NCBI GenBank assembly: GCA_016871615.1
Contig: VHCX01000004.1
Location: 49,153-113,152 of the forward strand
Direction: 5' to 3'
Source: Verrucomicrobiota bacterium
Lineage (GTDB): Bacteria; Verrucomicrobiota; Verrucomicrobiia; Limisphaerales; UBA9464
Length of the DNA stretch: 64,000 nucleotides
The position numbers and the translations under genes are program-made. Under the pieces are notes generated by a model. The model worked only from the letters and a program-made list of their open reading frames with translations, did no database searches and was not told where the DNA came from. Shown piece after piece: positions 35,836 to 45,161 of the stretch; the first letter of the stretch is position 1, and the number at the start of each line of letters is the position of its first letter.

Positions 35836-36315
35836 TCAGGGGGCGACCGACAGCCGCTCCTCGACCGCGTCGCGCTTCATCAGGATGCCCTGCTCCTTGT
35901 AGGCCCGCAGCACGAAGTGCGTGGCCGTGGAGAGCACACCCTGGATGGTGGAGAGCTTCTCGGAGACGAACGCCGCCACATCGCGCAGGTCGGCTCCCTC
36001 GACCTCCACGAGCAGGTCGTACCCGCCGGACATCAGATGGCAGGAGCGCACCTCCTCGTAGCGCGAGATGCGCTCGGCGAGCTTGTCGAACCCGCCCCCG
36101 CGCTCGGGGGTGATCTTCACCTCGATCATCGCCCGGACGACGTCGTGCCCGAGCTTCTCCTCGTTCACCACGGCGCGGTAGCCCAGCAGGATGCCCTCGG
36201 CCTCGAGGCGCGAGATCTCGGCGCGGACCTCCGCCTCGGAACGGCAGAGCATCGCGGCCAAGGCGGCGGGCCGGAGGGTGGCATCCTGTCGGAGCAGCTT
36301 GATCAACGCGTCCAT
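35836..36315 (-). CDS. Lrp/AsnC family transcriptional regulator
   Basis: This 159-residue DNA-binding regulator has an N-terminal winged helix-turn-helix (about 1-60, LRPAALAAMLCRSEAEVRAEISRLEAEGILLGYRAVVN) and a C-terminal RAM/AsnC ligand-binding domain (about 68-145, with MSGGYDLLVEVEGADLRDVAAFV). Such proteins sense amino acids or other small molecules and form dimers to hexadecamers. It is convergent with the acyltransferase genes and divergent from the PQQ-propeller gene, so its own promoter region or the 107 bases shared with the next gene are likely targets. The helix-turn-helix is slightly shorter at the N-terminus than in classical Lrp. Confidence 0.88.
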   Translation of the reverse strand: MDALIKLLRQDATLRPAALAAMLCRSEAEVRAEISRLEAEGILLGYRAVVNEEKLGHDVVRAMIEVKITPERGGGFDKLAERISRYEEVRSCHLMSGGYDLLVEVEGADLRDVAAFVSEKLSTIQGVLSTATHFVLRAYKEQGILMKRDAVEERLSVAP

Positions 36316-36422
36316 GGGCCCAGCAAAGCGCAGCGGGCCAACGCTTTGAAGGCATAAGTTGCCCGGCAGGAACCCGCACTCGGGATTTGACGGGGGACGG
36401 CCGTTCCATCAGGCCTTGGAAG

Positions 36423-37697
36423 ATGAAACGCCCGTCCTCCCTAGCCGCCCTCGTCGCCACCGCGCTCGTCCCGTCCGCCCTGCCTGCGGGCGACTGGACC
36501 GAATACCGCGGTCCGCGCCATGACGGGTCCACGGCCGAGAAGATCGCCACGCGGTGGCCGGCCGGTGGACCGAAGGTGCTGTGGAAGGTCCCGAGCAACG
36601 CAGGCTTCAGCTCGTTCGCCGTGGCCGGCGGCCGGTGCTTCACGCAGGAGCTGCGGGACTCCGGGGGCGCGATGCTCGAGACCCTCGTGGCCCGGGATGC
36701 CGACACCGGCAAGGATCTGTGGACCGCACCCCTCGGCGGCATGAAGACCGGGGACGGCGGCGACGACGGCACCAAGGAGAACCGCGGCGGCGACGGACCC
36801 CGCTCCACACCGGCCGTGCTGGGCGGCACGGTGTACACCTTCTCGGCCAAGCTGGTGGTCCAGGCCTTCGACGCCAAGTCCGGCAAGGAGCTCTGGAAGC
36901 GGGACCTCGCCAAGGACCACGCCGGGCGGAACATCTCCTGGCAGAACGCGCAGTCGCCGGTGATCGAGGACGGGCGGGTGTTCGTGGCCGGCGGCGGGGC
37001 CGGCGAGAGCCTGATGGCCCTCGATGCCAAGACCGGGGCCCCGCTCTGGAAGACCGGCGACGAGAAGATCACCCACGCCTCGCCGGTGCTGGCCACGATC
37101 CACGGCGTCCGGCAGGTGATCTGGTTCCTGCAGTCGGGCCTCGTCGCGGTCGACTCGAAGACGGGGGGCGAGCTGTGGCGCCACGCCTTCCCCTACAAGA
37201 TCTCGACGGCCGCCTCGCCGATCGTCTCGGGCGACCTCGTCTACTGCTCGGCCGGCTACGGCGTGGGCGCCGGCGCGGCCAAGGTGACCAAGAACGGATC
37301 CCAGTGGACCGCCACCGAGGCCTACCGGTTCCCCGGCAACAAGCCCCTGGCCAACCACTGGTCCACGCCGGTGCTCAAGGACGGACACCTCTACGGCATG
37401 TTCCAGTTCAAGGAATACGGCAATGGCCCGGTCAAATGCGTGGACATCGCCACGGGTTCCGTGAAATGGGAGCAACCCGGTTTCGGCCCCGGCCACGTGA
37501 TCCTGACCGCCAGCGGTGTGCTCGCCCTCTCGGACGACGGGAACCTGGTGCTCATCGAGACCAAGGCCTCGGGCTATCAGGAACTGGCCCGCGCCGATGT
37601 GCTCGACGGCAAGTGCTGGACGACCCCGGTCGTGTCCAACGGCAAGGTCTTCGCCCGCTCCACGAAGGAAGCGGTCTGCCTGGACCTGGGGCGCTGA
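36423..37697 (+). CDS. Exported PQQ-like beta-propeller protein
   Basis: This 424-residue exported protein has a signal peptide (SSLAALVATALVPSALPAGD) and then an eight-bladed PQQ-type propeller with the usual verrucomicrobial opening WTEYRGPRHDGST. Blade motifs such as DADTGKDLWTAPL, DAKSGKELWKRDL, DAKTGAPLWKTGD and DSKTGGELWRHAF alternate with VVQAFD- and VFVAGGG-type strands. Real PQQ dehydrogenases have extra catalytic residues and a vicinal Cys pair that I do not see, so this is more likely a BamB-like or ligand-binding propeller of unknown role. The ATG at 36423 is preceded by GGAAG, rather close. A 25-bp tandem repeat begins three bases after its stop codon. Confidence 0.82.
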   Translation: MKRPSSLAALVATALVPSALPAGDWTEYRGPRHDGSTAEKIATRWPAGGPKVLWKVPSNAGFSSFAVAGGRCFTQELRDSGGAMLETLVARDADTGKDLWTAPLGGMKTGDGGDDGTKENRGGDGPRSTPAVLGGTVYTFSAKLVVQAFDAKSGKELWKRDLAKDHAGRNISWQNAQSPVIEDGRVFVAGGGAGESLMALDAKTGAPLWKTGDEKITHASPVLATIHGVRQVIWFLQSGLVAVDSKTGGELWRHAFPYKISTAASPIVSGDLVYCSAGYGVGAGAAKVTKNGSQWTATEAYRFPGNKPLANHWSTPVLKDGHLYGMFQFKEYGNGPVKCVDIATGSVKWEQPGFGPGHVILTASGVLALSDDGNLVLIETKASGYQELARADVLDGKCWTTPVVSNGKVFARSTKEAVCLDLGR

Positions 37698-37700
37698 TGC

Positions 37701-37767
37701 GGCATGGACCGCATCGGGTGGACCCGGCATGGACCGCATCGGGTGGACCCGGCATGGACCGCATCGG
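37701..37767. repeat. 25-bp tandem repeat, 2.7 copies, with internal dyads
   Basis: The unit begins GGCATGGACCGCATCGGGTG and repeats exactly at 37701-37725 and 37726-37750, then breaks after 17 bases (37767). Within it GATGCGG/CCGCATC and CGGGT/ACCCG are self-complementary, so the array could fold into consecutive hairpins. It starts right after the PQQ-propeller stop codon. The remainder up to 37827 holds no gene. Confidence 0.85.
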
Positions 37768-37827
37768 TCTCGGCACGGCGTGGCGCACACCGCCACCCGT
37801 GTCACACAACCCGAGCCCGAACCAGCC

Positions 37828-40578
37828 TCAATCGACGAACACGAACTCGTTGAGGTTGAGCATGAGCCGGCAAGCGCTGGCCAGGCCATGCGCTTCGGCA
37901 TGGCGGACCAGCACCTCGGACTCCTCGGGCGTCGGTCCACGGCCGAGGGCCAGACACATCCCCAAGGCGACCCGCTCCCGAGTCGTCCGCGCCTCCCGTT
38001 CCAGCCGGGCGGCCCAGTGACGTGACATGGCCACGCCGAGCTTGTGGTTCAAGAGCGCCAGCGCCTGCAGCGCGTTGAGCGTCTCGTTGCGCCGGTCCAC
38101 CGAGATGGACGGGTCGGCACAGTCGAGCGCCGCCATCATGGGCTGCGGTTGCGAGCGGACCAGGAACCGGTACACCGAACGGCGATGCGACTCGGGATCC
38201 TCCGGGTTGTGCAGGGCGTACTCGTAGTGCGGCGAGTGCTCGGGCCGCTCCACCACGAAGTCCTTGAAGCTGGGGCCGCCCCGCCGCTCGTCGAGCCGGC
38301 CGGCCACCCAGAGCATGGAGTCGCGGATCGCCTCGGCCTCCAGCTTGCGGCGGTTCATCCTCCAGAGCAGGCGGTTGTCGGAGTCGCGGGCCATACCGGG
38401 TTGGTCCCCGGGATGCATCACCGTCGACGCCTGACGGTAGGTTCGACTGGTGACGATGAGCCGGTGGAGCGCCTTGAGCGACTGGCCGTTGTCGCGGAAC
38501 CACACGGCCAGCCAGTCGAGCAGTTCCGGGTGGCTGGGCGTCGTGCCCATGCGCCCGAAATCGTTGGCCGTCTCCACCAGGCCTCGGCCGAAGTGGTGCT
38601 GCCAGACGCGGTTCACGATCGAGCGCCAAGTCAGCACATTGTCCGGATCGGCGATCCACTCGGCCAAGGCCACCCGACGCCGTCCCTCCGGCAGGGAGGG
38701 ATCGACCTCGATCGCCCGGTCGAAGCCCAGCGATCGCGGAACACCGGGACCCACCTCGGGGCCGGGCTTGCGCACATCGCCACGGGCCAGCACATGGATG
38801 GGCCTCGGCCTGCCGCCGTTAGCACCTGTGCCCCGGAAGGCCCCGCCCCCGTGATGCACCGTGCCCGCATACACCACGCGCTGCGGCGGCAGGCCGGCGA
38901 GGTCACGGTTCACCGACTCCAACTCGGTGCGGAGCGGGGCCAGGCGGGTCACGCTCTCCTTCAAGGCCGGCAGGGACTCGAGCGCCTGGCGTTCCTGACG
39001 CAAGCGGGTCAGGGCCTCACCTGCGGCCGACTCGGCGCGGCCCGGGAACCAGCCGTCGGTCAGGTTGTCGCGTCCCCACCGCGGGGCCGCCTCGATGCCG
39101 CCCTCGGAGGTCACGGTCGCGCCCAGCGCCCGATTGACGCCCTCCGCATCGAACACCTCCACCTCGGACAGCGCGAAGATGTAGTCCTTCATCCGGTGCG
39201 CCAGCCGGGTGGCCGTGAAGCGCACATACCGCCCGCGCAAGCCCGGCACCGTCACCTCGCGCGGGGTCGTCCCGGGATTGGGCAGGTCGGTCGCCGTCTG
39301 GTCCTCGAGGCTTCGGACCCCGGCCTTGAACTCGGGATCGTCGGACAGCTCGATCCGGTAGCGCGGCGGGAATCCGAACCCCTTGCCGATGCCGTTGAAG
39401 TCGTCGTGGCAGGCGGCGTAGAGCAGGCGGCGGATCTCGACCGACCGCCCCAGGTCGACCTGCACCCACTGCACCACGTCGGGGCTCGATTGGATGGCCG
39501 AGTGCCATCCCATCTCGGACCGCGACGGCTCCCTCGGGCCCGCCTCCGCGGCGGCGATGCGGCGCTCGAGCAGCGAGAATCGGCGCCCGCCCAGCCGGGC
39601 CATCTCGTCGTCGAGGGCCTTCTTTCGCCCCTGCAACCCGGCCCGGCGGGCCTCCAGCGTGCGTCGACGCGCGGCCACCCCGGGGTCTGGATCGTACTTC
39701 CGATCGGCCCGGTCGACCGCGGCGAACACCGCCGTCAACCGGTAATACTCCTCGGATCGCACCGGGTCGAACTTGTGGTCGTGACAGCGCGCGCACTGCA
39801 CGGTGGTGCTGTTGAAGGTGTTCATCACCGTGGCCACCATGTCGTCCCGGTCGAGCATCCGGGCGATCTTGCCGTCGGTCTTCGACTCGGGCACCTCGGC
39901 ATGGCCGATCAGGTCCCACGGGCCGGCCGAGATGAACCCGGTGGCGGTGACGCCGTCCTCGGTGTCGGGCCAGAGCACATCGCCCGCGATCTGCTCGCGG
40001 ATGAACCGGCCGAAGGGCTTGTCGGAGTTCAGCGCGCGAATGACATAGTCGCGGTACGGCCAGGCGTTGGGCCTCGGCTGGTCCTTGTCGTACCCGTGGG
40101 TCTCGCCGTAGTGGACCACGTCGAGCCAATGGCGCGCCCACCGCTCGCCATGCCGCGGCGAGGCCAAGAGACGGTCCACACATCGCTCGTAGGCCCCGGG
40201 CGACGGGTCGTTCAGGAACTCGTCCATCTCGGCCGGCGTCGGCGGCAGGCCGGTCAGGTCGAGGCTCACCCGCCGCAACAGCGTGCGTCGATCGGCCAGA
40301 TCCGCCGGGGGGATGCCCTCGCGCCCAAGGCGATTCAGGATGAACCCGTCGATCGGATGAGCCATCGGGCCCGGGGCGTCCGACGGCCCCGAGGCCATCC
40401 CAGCCGACACCAAAGACACCGCCGGCACCGCCGGAGACCGCAGCGGCCGATAGGCCCAATGGGTTCCATTCGTCGCCCCGGCCCCCGAAACATCGAACGG
40501 CACGCCAGCCCCGAAAACCGTCGCCAGCACCACACCCCATGCCCGGAACGCTTGGCAAACACCTCGGGGAAAGCTCAT
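37828..40578 (-). CDS. DUF1549/DUF1553 (PSD1-type) exported protein with F5/8 type C domain
   Basis: This 916-residue secreted protein belongs to the large planctomycete/verrucomicrobial family with an N-terminal DUF1549 and C-terminal DUF1553 domain. DUF1549 (about 75-280) includes RVSLDLTGLPPTPAEMDEFL, ERWARHWLDVVHYGETHGYD and a heme-like CARCHDHKFDP. A discoidin-like F5/8C insertion (about 360-520, WVQVDLGRSVEIRRLLYAACHDD) is unusual in size. DUF1553 (about 650-910) includes LTWRSIVNRVWQHHFGRGLV and LEAEAIRDSMLWVAGRLD. The N-terminal cytochrome domain found in many relatives is absent, and the usual DUF1501 partner is not next to it. ATG 40578 starts the signal peptide. Its biochemical role is not established; sulfated polysaccharide loci often contain the family. 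Confidence 0.85.
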   Translation of the reverse strand: MSFPRGVCQAFRAWGVVLATVFGAGVPFDVSGAGATNGTHWAYRPLRSPAVPAVSLVSAGMASGPSDAPGPMAHPIDGFILNRLGREGIPPADLADRRTLLRRVSLDLTGLPPTPAEMDEFLNDPSPGAYERCVDRLLASPRHGERWARHWLDVVHYGETHGYDKDQPRPNAWPYRDYVIRALNSDKPFGRFIREQIAGDVLWPDTEDGVTATGFISAGPWDLIGHAEVPESKTDGKIARMLDRDDMVATVMNTFNSTTVQCARCHDHKFDPVRSEEYYRLTAVFAAVDRADRKYDPDPGVAARRRTLEARRAGLQGRKKALDDEMARLGGRRFSLLERRIAAAEAGPREPSRSEMGWHSAIQSSPDVVQWVQVDLGRSVEIRRLLYAACHDDFNGIGKGFGFPPRYRIELSDDPEFKAGVRSLEDQTATDLPNPGTTPREVTVPGLRGRYVRFTATRLAHRMKDYIFALSEVEVFDAEGVNRALGATVTSEGGIEAAPRWGRDNLTDGWFPGRAESAAGEALTRLRQERQALESLPALKESVTRLAPLRTELESVNRDLAGLPPQRVVYAGTVHHGGGAFRGTGANGGRPRPIHVLARGDVRKPGPEVGPGVPRSLGFDRAIEVDPSLPEGRRRVALAEWIADPDNVLTWRSIVNRVWQHHFGRGLVETANDFGRMGTTPSHPELLDWLAVWFRDNGQSLKALHRLIVTSRTYRQASTVMHPGDQPGMARDSDNRLLWRMNRRKLEAEAIRDSMLWVAGRLDERRGGPSFKDFVVERPEHSPHYEYALHNPEDPESHRRSVYRFLVRSQPQPMMAALDCADPSISVDRRNETLNALQALALLNHKLGVAMSRHWAARLEREARTTRERVALGMCLALGRGPTPEESEVLVRHAEAHGLASACRLMLNLNEFVFVD

Positions 40579-40633
40579 GACCATGACCTTATTTACCCCG
40601 CCAGCCCCCCACAAGCCCAGGCACACCCCAAGG

Positions 40634-40835
40634 GGGGTCGGTCCTCACTGTTGACACAACCAAAGACCTTCGGTCCGACGGGGTGTCGATGGGAACACCA
40701 GCCGGGATCCACGCATCTTGTCCCTGCGGTCCCGGGAACCGCCCACGACTTCGCGACGATTCGAAGAGGCTCGCCAGCCTCAGCCCCAGACCGGCATCGC
40801 CGCACAAGCTTGTGTCATTAGTGAGGACCGACCCC
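40634..40835. mobile_element. 202-bp MITE-like element with 26-bp terminal inverted repeats
   Basis: The left end begins GGGGTCGGTCCTCACT (40634) and continues to TGACACAA (40659). The right end (40810-40835) is its reverse complement, with only the two middle bases differing over 26 positions. The interior has no intact ORF of its own. The right end supplies the last codons and the TAA of lpxD. Ends of this type, with no transposase inside, suggest a non-autonomous element, possibly mobilised by a transposase elsewhere in the genome; the family is not identified here. It lies 55 bases upstream of the DUF1549/1553 start and may influence its promoter. Confidence 0.7.
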
Positions 40836-41852
40836 TTTGTCGTCGAGGCGCCGCTCGAGTTCCTGCACGCGGCGCAGCAGCTCGGGCAGCCGCTCCATGG
40901 CCAGGTACTGGCGCTTCATGACGCGGTCGGGGCCGGCCGGTGAGCCCATCCATTTCTGGCCCTCGGGTATCGGGTGCATGACGCCCGATTGGGCCGCGAT
41001 GGTCACCCGGTCGGCGATGCGCAGGTGGCCGGCCACCCCGACCTGTCCGGCGATGGTCACGTAGTTGCCGATCTTGGTGCTGCCCGCGATGCCGACCTGC
41101 GCGACGACGATGCAATGCTCCCCGATCGTCACGTTGTGGGCGATCTGCACCAGGTTGTCGATCTTGGTGCCCCGGCCGATCACCGTCGCCCCGAGCGCCG
41201 CCCGGTCGATCGTGACGTTGGCGCCGATCTCCACGTCGTCATGGATGATCACCTGCCCCACCTGCGGCACCTTGCGGTGCTCGCCCTTGTCGAAGACGTA
41301 CCCGAACCCGTCGGCACCGATCACCGAGCCCGCATGGATGCGGACCCGGCGCCCCAGCGTGCTGCGCGGATACAGCGTGACGTTCGGGTGCAGGCGGCAC
41401 CCGTCGCCCAGCATGCAGTCGTCCGAAATGAAGTCGCGGCCGATGAGCACCGAATGGGCCCCGATGCGCGCCCGCTCGCCGATCACGCAATGCGGACCCA
41501 CATGGGCCGACGGATCGATCCGGGCCGAGGTCGCCACCACCGCCGACGGATGGATGCCCGGTGCGGGCACGGGCTCGGGGAAGAACAGGGGCAGAACATG
41601 GGCGAAGGCCACCCGGGCGTTCTCGACCTGCACGGTGGTCTTGCCGGTCGCCGAGCGGAAATCGCCCGCCACCAGGATGGCCGAGGCGGCGCTCTGGTCG
41701 GCCCGCAGGAAGTAGGACTCGTTCTCGGCGAAGGTGAGGTCGCCGGGCTTGGCCCCGTCGGCCGGGGCGAACCCGGTCAACTCGAGGGAAGGGTCACCGA
41801 CCACACGGCCGCCGACACGTTCGGCGACCTGACTGGCTGTCAAGGTTGGCAT
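40818..41852 (-). CDS. lpxD: UDP-3-O-acylglucosamine N-acyltransferase
   Basis: LpxD adds the N-linked acyl chain to UDP-3-O-acyl-glucosamine in lipid A synthesis, showing that the organism makes a Gram-negative outer membrane. The 344-residue length fits the family. The N-terminal uridine-binding domain has [14 protein letters not shown]. The left-handed beta-helix has many hexapeptide repeats, and the catalytic His lies in [14 protein letters not shown]. The C-terminal coiled helix ends [18 protein letters not shown]. The last few residues and the TAA come from the inverted-repeat element at 40634-40835, so the original end is lost, but nothing catalytic is missing. ATG 41852 has GAGG nine bases upstream. 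No other lipid A gene is in the window. Confidence 0.95.
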   Translation of the reverse strand: MPTLTASQVAERVGGRVVGDPSLELTGFAPADGAKPGDLTFAENESYFLRADQSAASAILVAGDFRSATGKTTVQVENARVAFAHVLPLFFPEPVPAPGIHPSAVVATSARIDPSAHVGPHCVIGERARIGAHSVLIGRDFISDDCMLGDGCRLHPNVTLYPRSTLGRRVRIHAGSVIGADGFGYVFDKGEHRKVPQVGQVIIHDDVEIGANVTIDRAALGATVIGRGTKIDNLVQIAHNVTIGEHCIVVAQVGIAGSTKIGNYVTIAGQVGVAGHLRIADRVTIAAQSGVMHPIPEGQKWMGSPAGPDRVMKRQYLAMERLPELLRRVQELERRLDDKGVGPH

Positions 41853-42101
41853 AAGAAACGGTCCTCTGCGGAACACCCGCACACCGGCTAAAACCGGTGA
41901 CACAGAATCACCGCACCCGGCAGTCGCGCACAATACTTCGTTTCCCCCGCAGGACGGCATGCCATCCCCCACCCCGACACCAACCGGAGGCAGGAGGCGA
42001 AGGCGGGCGCTGGGAGGCGGTTCATCCCGTCTCCCGCACGCAACGAGAGGGCTCTCGCGAGCGAAGCCTACCCCGTGGGCGATGGGCCGGCTCGGCGGCC
42101 C

Positions 42102-44174
42102 TCAATCCAGATGGCGGTGCAACCACTCGAAGATGGTCGCATGCCACAGCCGGCTGTTCTGCGGCTTCAGCACCCAATGTCCTTCGTCGGGGAAGTACAG
42201 CAACCGGCTCTCGACCCCCTGGCGCTGCAGCGCCGTGAACAAGGCCAACCCCTGCCCCACCGGCACCCGGTAGTCCAACTCGTTGTGGATGATCAGGTTC
42301 GGCGTGCGGAACCGCGCCGCGAACCGGTCCGGCGAGTCCCGGTCGAACCCCCGGGTCTTCCACGGGATCCCATGCTCCCACTCGTCGAACCACAGCTCGT
42401 CGGTCGACCCGTACATCGAGTGGAACTCGAACACCCCGCAATGCGTCACCAGCGTCTTGAACCGGTCCGTGCGACCCTGGAACCAGTTCATCATGTACCC
42501 GCCATAGCTGGCCCCGGCTGCGGCCATCCGCTTTCGGTCGACCCACGGTTGCCGCTCGCACCAGTCCAGCGCCGCCATCAGGTCCTTGAAGACCTTCCCG
42601 CCCCAGTCCCGCGAGATGTCGTCGGTGAACTTCTGTCCGAACCCCGTCGATCCCCGCGGATTCGGCATCGCCAGCACCCAGCCCTCCGCCGCCCAGACCT
42701 GCGGATTCCAGCGATACGACCAGCTGTCCAAAAACGCCCCCTGCGGTCCCCCGTGCACCCAGAACACCAGCGGGTACCGCTTGGCCGGATCGAACCCCGG
42801 CGGCTTGAGGATCCACAACTGCACCGGCACCCCGCCGGCTCCCTTCACGGTCACCGACTCCGGAACCGGCAGGTCCCAACCGACACGCGCCTCCGCATTG
42901 GGATCCCACACGGTGACCACCCGGCCCGAGGCCGCATCCACCGACTTCAGCACCGCCGGCGAATCCATCCGCGACTCCAGAAACACCACCGAGGCCCCGT
43001 CGGCACCGGCCACCGCATCGCTCGCCGAGCCGACCGACGTCAGCGCGCGCGGCGCCGAATCGCCCTCCGGGTCCACTCGCCACAGCAGCTTGCGACCCTT
43101 CGATTCCGCCTCGAGCACCAGCCAGCCGCCTTTCGACCAGGCAATCGACTCCACCGAATGGTCCCAATCGCGGGTCCGGCCGTGGACCCGACCCGTCTTC
43201 AGGTCCCGGAGCATCAACTGCCAGCGGTCGGCCTCGAAGCCCGCCCGCGCCTGGGCCCGGTAGGCCAGCCACCGGCCATCCGGGGAGAACTGCGGGCACC
43301 CGTCGGCCGCCGGCTGCGTCGTCAGCGGCTCATGCCGCGCCCCGTCCACCGACACCGACACCACGTTGTGGTCGGTGGACCACGACTCCTCGCGCACCGG
43401 GGCCGGCGACGGCGTGTGCACCAGCGACCTCGAATCGGCCGCCCAGGCGAACTCGTCGCCCGAGGCGAAGGTGCTCGACCAGGGCACCGCGTCCTGCGCC
43501 CCCGGCGTGAGATCCACCGGGTCCTTCACCGCCGCGCCCTGCGCCACCGACACCACGAAGAGGTGGTTGCGACGGCCGTCGTTCATGGCGTCCCACTTGC
43601 GCACCGGCAGCGCGTCGTACACCCGGGCCTTCACCTGCCCCTTCTCCAGCCCCTGGATCCGCTCGCGGTTGAGGCGTTCGGATTCCGCCGCCGGCTTGCC
43701 CGAGAACTCCGGGAACACCGACGACAGGAAGGCGATCCTCGAGCCGTCGGGCGACCAGACCGGCGCGCTGGCCCCGGTGGACAGGCGCGTCACGGCACGG
43801 GCCTCGCCGCCATCGACCGGCTGGATCCACACCTGAGGCTCCCCGTCGCGATGGGATTCGAAGGCCAGCCACCGCCCGTCCGGCGACCAGCGCGGATGCC
43901 GGTCGTGCTTGGGCGAGGCGGCGAACTTCCGCGGGACCCCGCCGCCGACCGGCACCAGCCAGACATCGCTGTCGGTGCGGTTCGTGGCCAGGTCGGGGGT
44001 GCTCACCACGCAGGCGATCCACCGCCCATCCGGCGAGGGCTGCGGATCGCTCAATCGCCGGAGGGAAGCCAACCGCTCGAAGGTGAGCCCGCCAGGGACC
44101 TCCGCGGCCCGCATCCCGTCCACCAAAACCGCCATCCCCAGAGTCAACGCCGTCCGAATCGCCCGAGACATCAT
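42102..44174 (-). CDS. S9 family serine peptidase (prolyl oligopeptidase/dipeptidyl aminopeptidase type)
   Basis: This 690-residue exported peptidase has a signal peptide (MSRAIRTALTLGMAVLVDGMRAA), an N-terminal propeller with WD40/TolB-like strands (PSPDGRWIACVVS, RWSPDGRWLAFES, VWSPDGSRIAFLS) and a C-terminal alpha/beta-hydrolase domain. The nucleophile elbow is AAAGASYGGYMMN (Ser about 556), Asp is in HNELDYRVPVGQ (about 634) and His is in DEGHWVL (about 656). The oxyanion-hole region VFWVHGGPQGAF is present. It should cleave short peptides in the periplasm or outside the cell. ATGs at 44186, 44174 and 44171 are all possible; 44174 gives a compact signal peptide. The 249 bases toward lpxD hold nothing recognisable. 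Confidence 0.92.
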   Translation of the reverse strand: MMSRAIRTALTLGMAVLVDGMRAAEVPGGLTFERLASLRRLSDPQPSPDGRWIACVVSTPDLATNRTDSDVWLVPVGGGVPRKFAASPKHDRHPRWSPDGRWLAFESHRDGEPQVWIQPVDGGEARAVTRLSTGASAPVWSPDGSRIAFLSSVFPEFSGKPAAESERLNRERIQGLEKGQVKARVYDALPVRKWDAMNDGRRNHLFVVSVAQGAAVKDPVDLTPGAQDAVPWSSTFASGDEFAWAADSRSLVHTPSPAPVREESWSTDHNVVSVSVDGARHEPLTTQPAADGCPQFSPDGRWLAYRAQARAGFEADRWQLMLRDLKTGRVHGRTRDWDHSVESIAWSKGGWLVLEAESKGRKLLWRVDPEGDSAPRALTSVGSASDAVAGADGASVVFLESRMDSPAVLKSVDAASGRVVTVWDPNAEARVGWDLPVPESVTVKGAGGVPVQLWILKPPGFDPAKRYPLVFWVHGGPQGAFLDSWSYRWNPQVWAAEGWVLAMPNPRGSTGFGQKFTDDISRDWGGKVFKDLMAALDWCERQPWVDRKRMAAAGASYGGYMMNWFQGRTDRFKTLVTHCGVFEFHSMYGSTDELWFDEWEHGIPWKTRGFDRDSPDRFAARFRTPNLIIHNELDYRVPVGQGLALFTALQRQGVESRLLYFPDEGHWVLKPQNSRLWHATIFEWLHRHLD

Positions 44175-44430
44175 CGGCCCAGTCAACCCCAGGCGAAGCC
44201 CGGAGGCAAAGCCGCGAAAACCCTCGGGAACGGGAAATCAGCCATGAAACGAAGTCTCCATCGATGGAATCCGCCCGGCCCGCCTCGCCTCAGGCCTCCC
44301 AGCGCAGAGAATCGACCCTCAGACACCCCTTGTCCTGGGATCAGATGGATTCTGCACGCCCGAAGGATTTGGGTTTTACACCCGGCGGGAAGCCCTAGAC
44401 TGATCCCCCGGCCCGATCCCGGTTCCTGCG

Positions 44431-45099
44431 ATGCCCAACGACACCCAGATCATCGAACTGCGCCGATTCCTGGCCGAACGGCTGCCGCGCGCCCGGCTGG
44501 GCATCGCGCCGCGACGGACGGCTCCCGACACGCTGGCCACGGGCATCGAGGCGGTGGACCAGGCCCTCGTAGGTGGCCTGCCCAAGGGGGGATTCACCGA
44601 GTTGATCGCCCCGGGCGAAGGCTCCGGCAGCGCCCAGTTCCTCCATGCGCTGCTGCGGCACACGGCCGCGGCCGGACGCTTCCTGACCCTGGTGGACGGC
44701 GCCGACAGCCTCGACGTGGACGCGCTGGAGCCCGAGGCCCTGGCCCACCTGCTGTGGATCCGCTGCCGCAGCACCGCCGAGGCGCTGCAGACCACCGACC
44801 TGCTGCTGCGCGACCGCAACATCGCCCTCGTGGTGCTGGACCTGAAGCTGAACCCGGCCCACGAACTGCGGCGCATCCAGGGCACCCTGTGGTACCGCTT
44901 CGGCCGGCTGATGGAACAGCAGGGCGGCACCGTGCTGGTCGTGACGCCGCACCCCCTGGTGAGCGGAGCCGCCGCGCGCATCGTCTCGCGCACCCGGCTC
45001 GACCACCGCGATCTCGAACGCTCCCCCGGGGCCCTGGACCTCCGATTCGAGGCCGAACGCCGGCGGATCCTGGAGGCGGACTTCCAGCGGACGGCCTGA
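44431..45099 (+). CDS. imuA: ImuA-like mutasome protein (RecA-related)
   Basis: This 222-residue protein is related to ImuA, a RecA-fold protein of the damage-inducible mutasome. It has LATGIEAVDQALVGGLPKGGFTELIAPGEGSGSAQ, a degenerate Walker A region (GEGSGSA lacks the GKT/S lysine), and a Walker B-like IALVVLDLKL. It lies directly upstream of imuB and dnaE2, the characteristic cassette order. ImuA is believed to stabilise or target the error-prone polymerase complex, and loss of the Walker lysine is compatible with a structural role. The 256 bases between the S9 peptidase and this gene should contain the SOS promoter, but I could not recognise a LexA operator. Confidence 0.85.
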   Translation: MPNDTQIIELRRFLAERLPRARLGIAPRRTAPDTLATGIEAVDQALVGGLPKGGFTELIAPGEGSGSAQFLHALLRHTAAAGRFLTLVDGADSLDVDALEPEALAHLLWIRCRSTAEALQTTDLLLRDRNIALVVLDLKLNPAHELRRIQGTLWYRFGRLMEQQGGTVLVVTPHPLVSGAAARIVSRTRLDHRDLERSPGALDLRFEAERRRILEADFQRTA

Positions 45100-45161
45100 A
45101 CGCCCGGTCGCCCAGCGCGTCTCCAACCATCCCAAGCCCCACCCCTCACGACCCGCGCTCC

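Noticed and set aside
37701-37767. Possible CRISPR array
   Set aside because: The 25-bp units are contiguous with no spacers, and no cas genes are present.
42075-45161. N-terminal part of the 1520-residue plus-strand ORF
   Set aside because: It is antisense to the S9 peptidase and overlaps imuA out of frame; only the part from 45162 (ImuB) is real.
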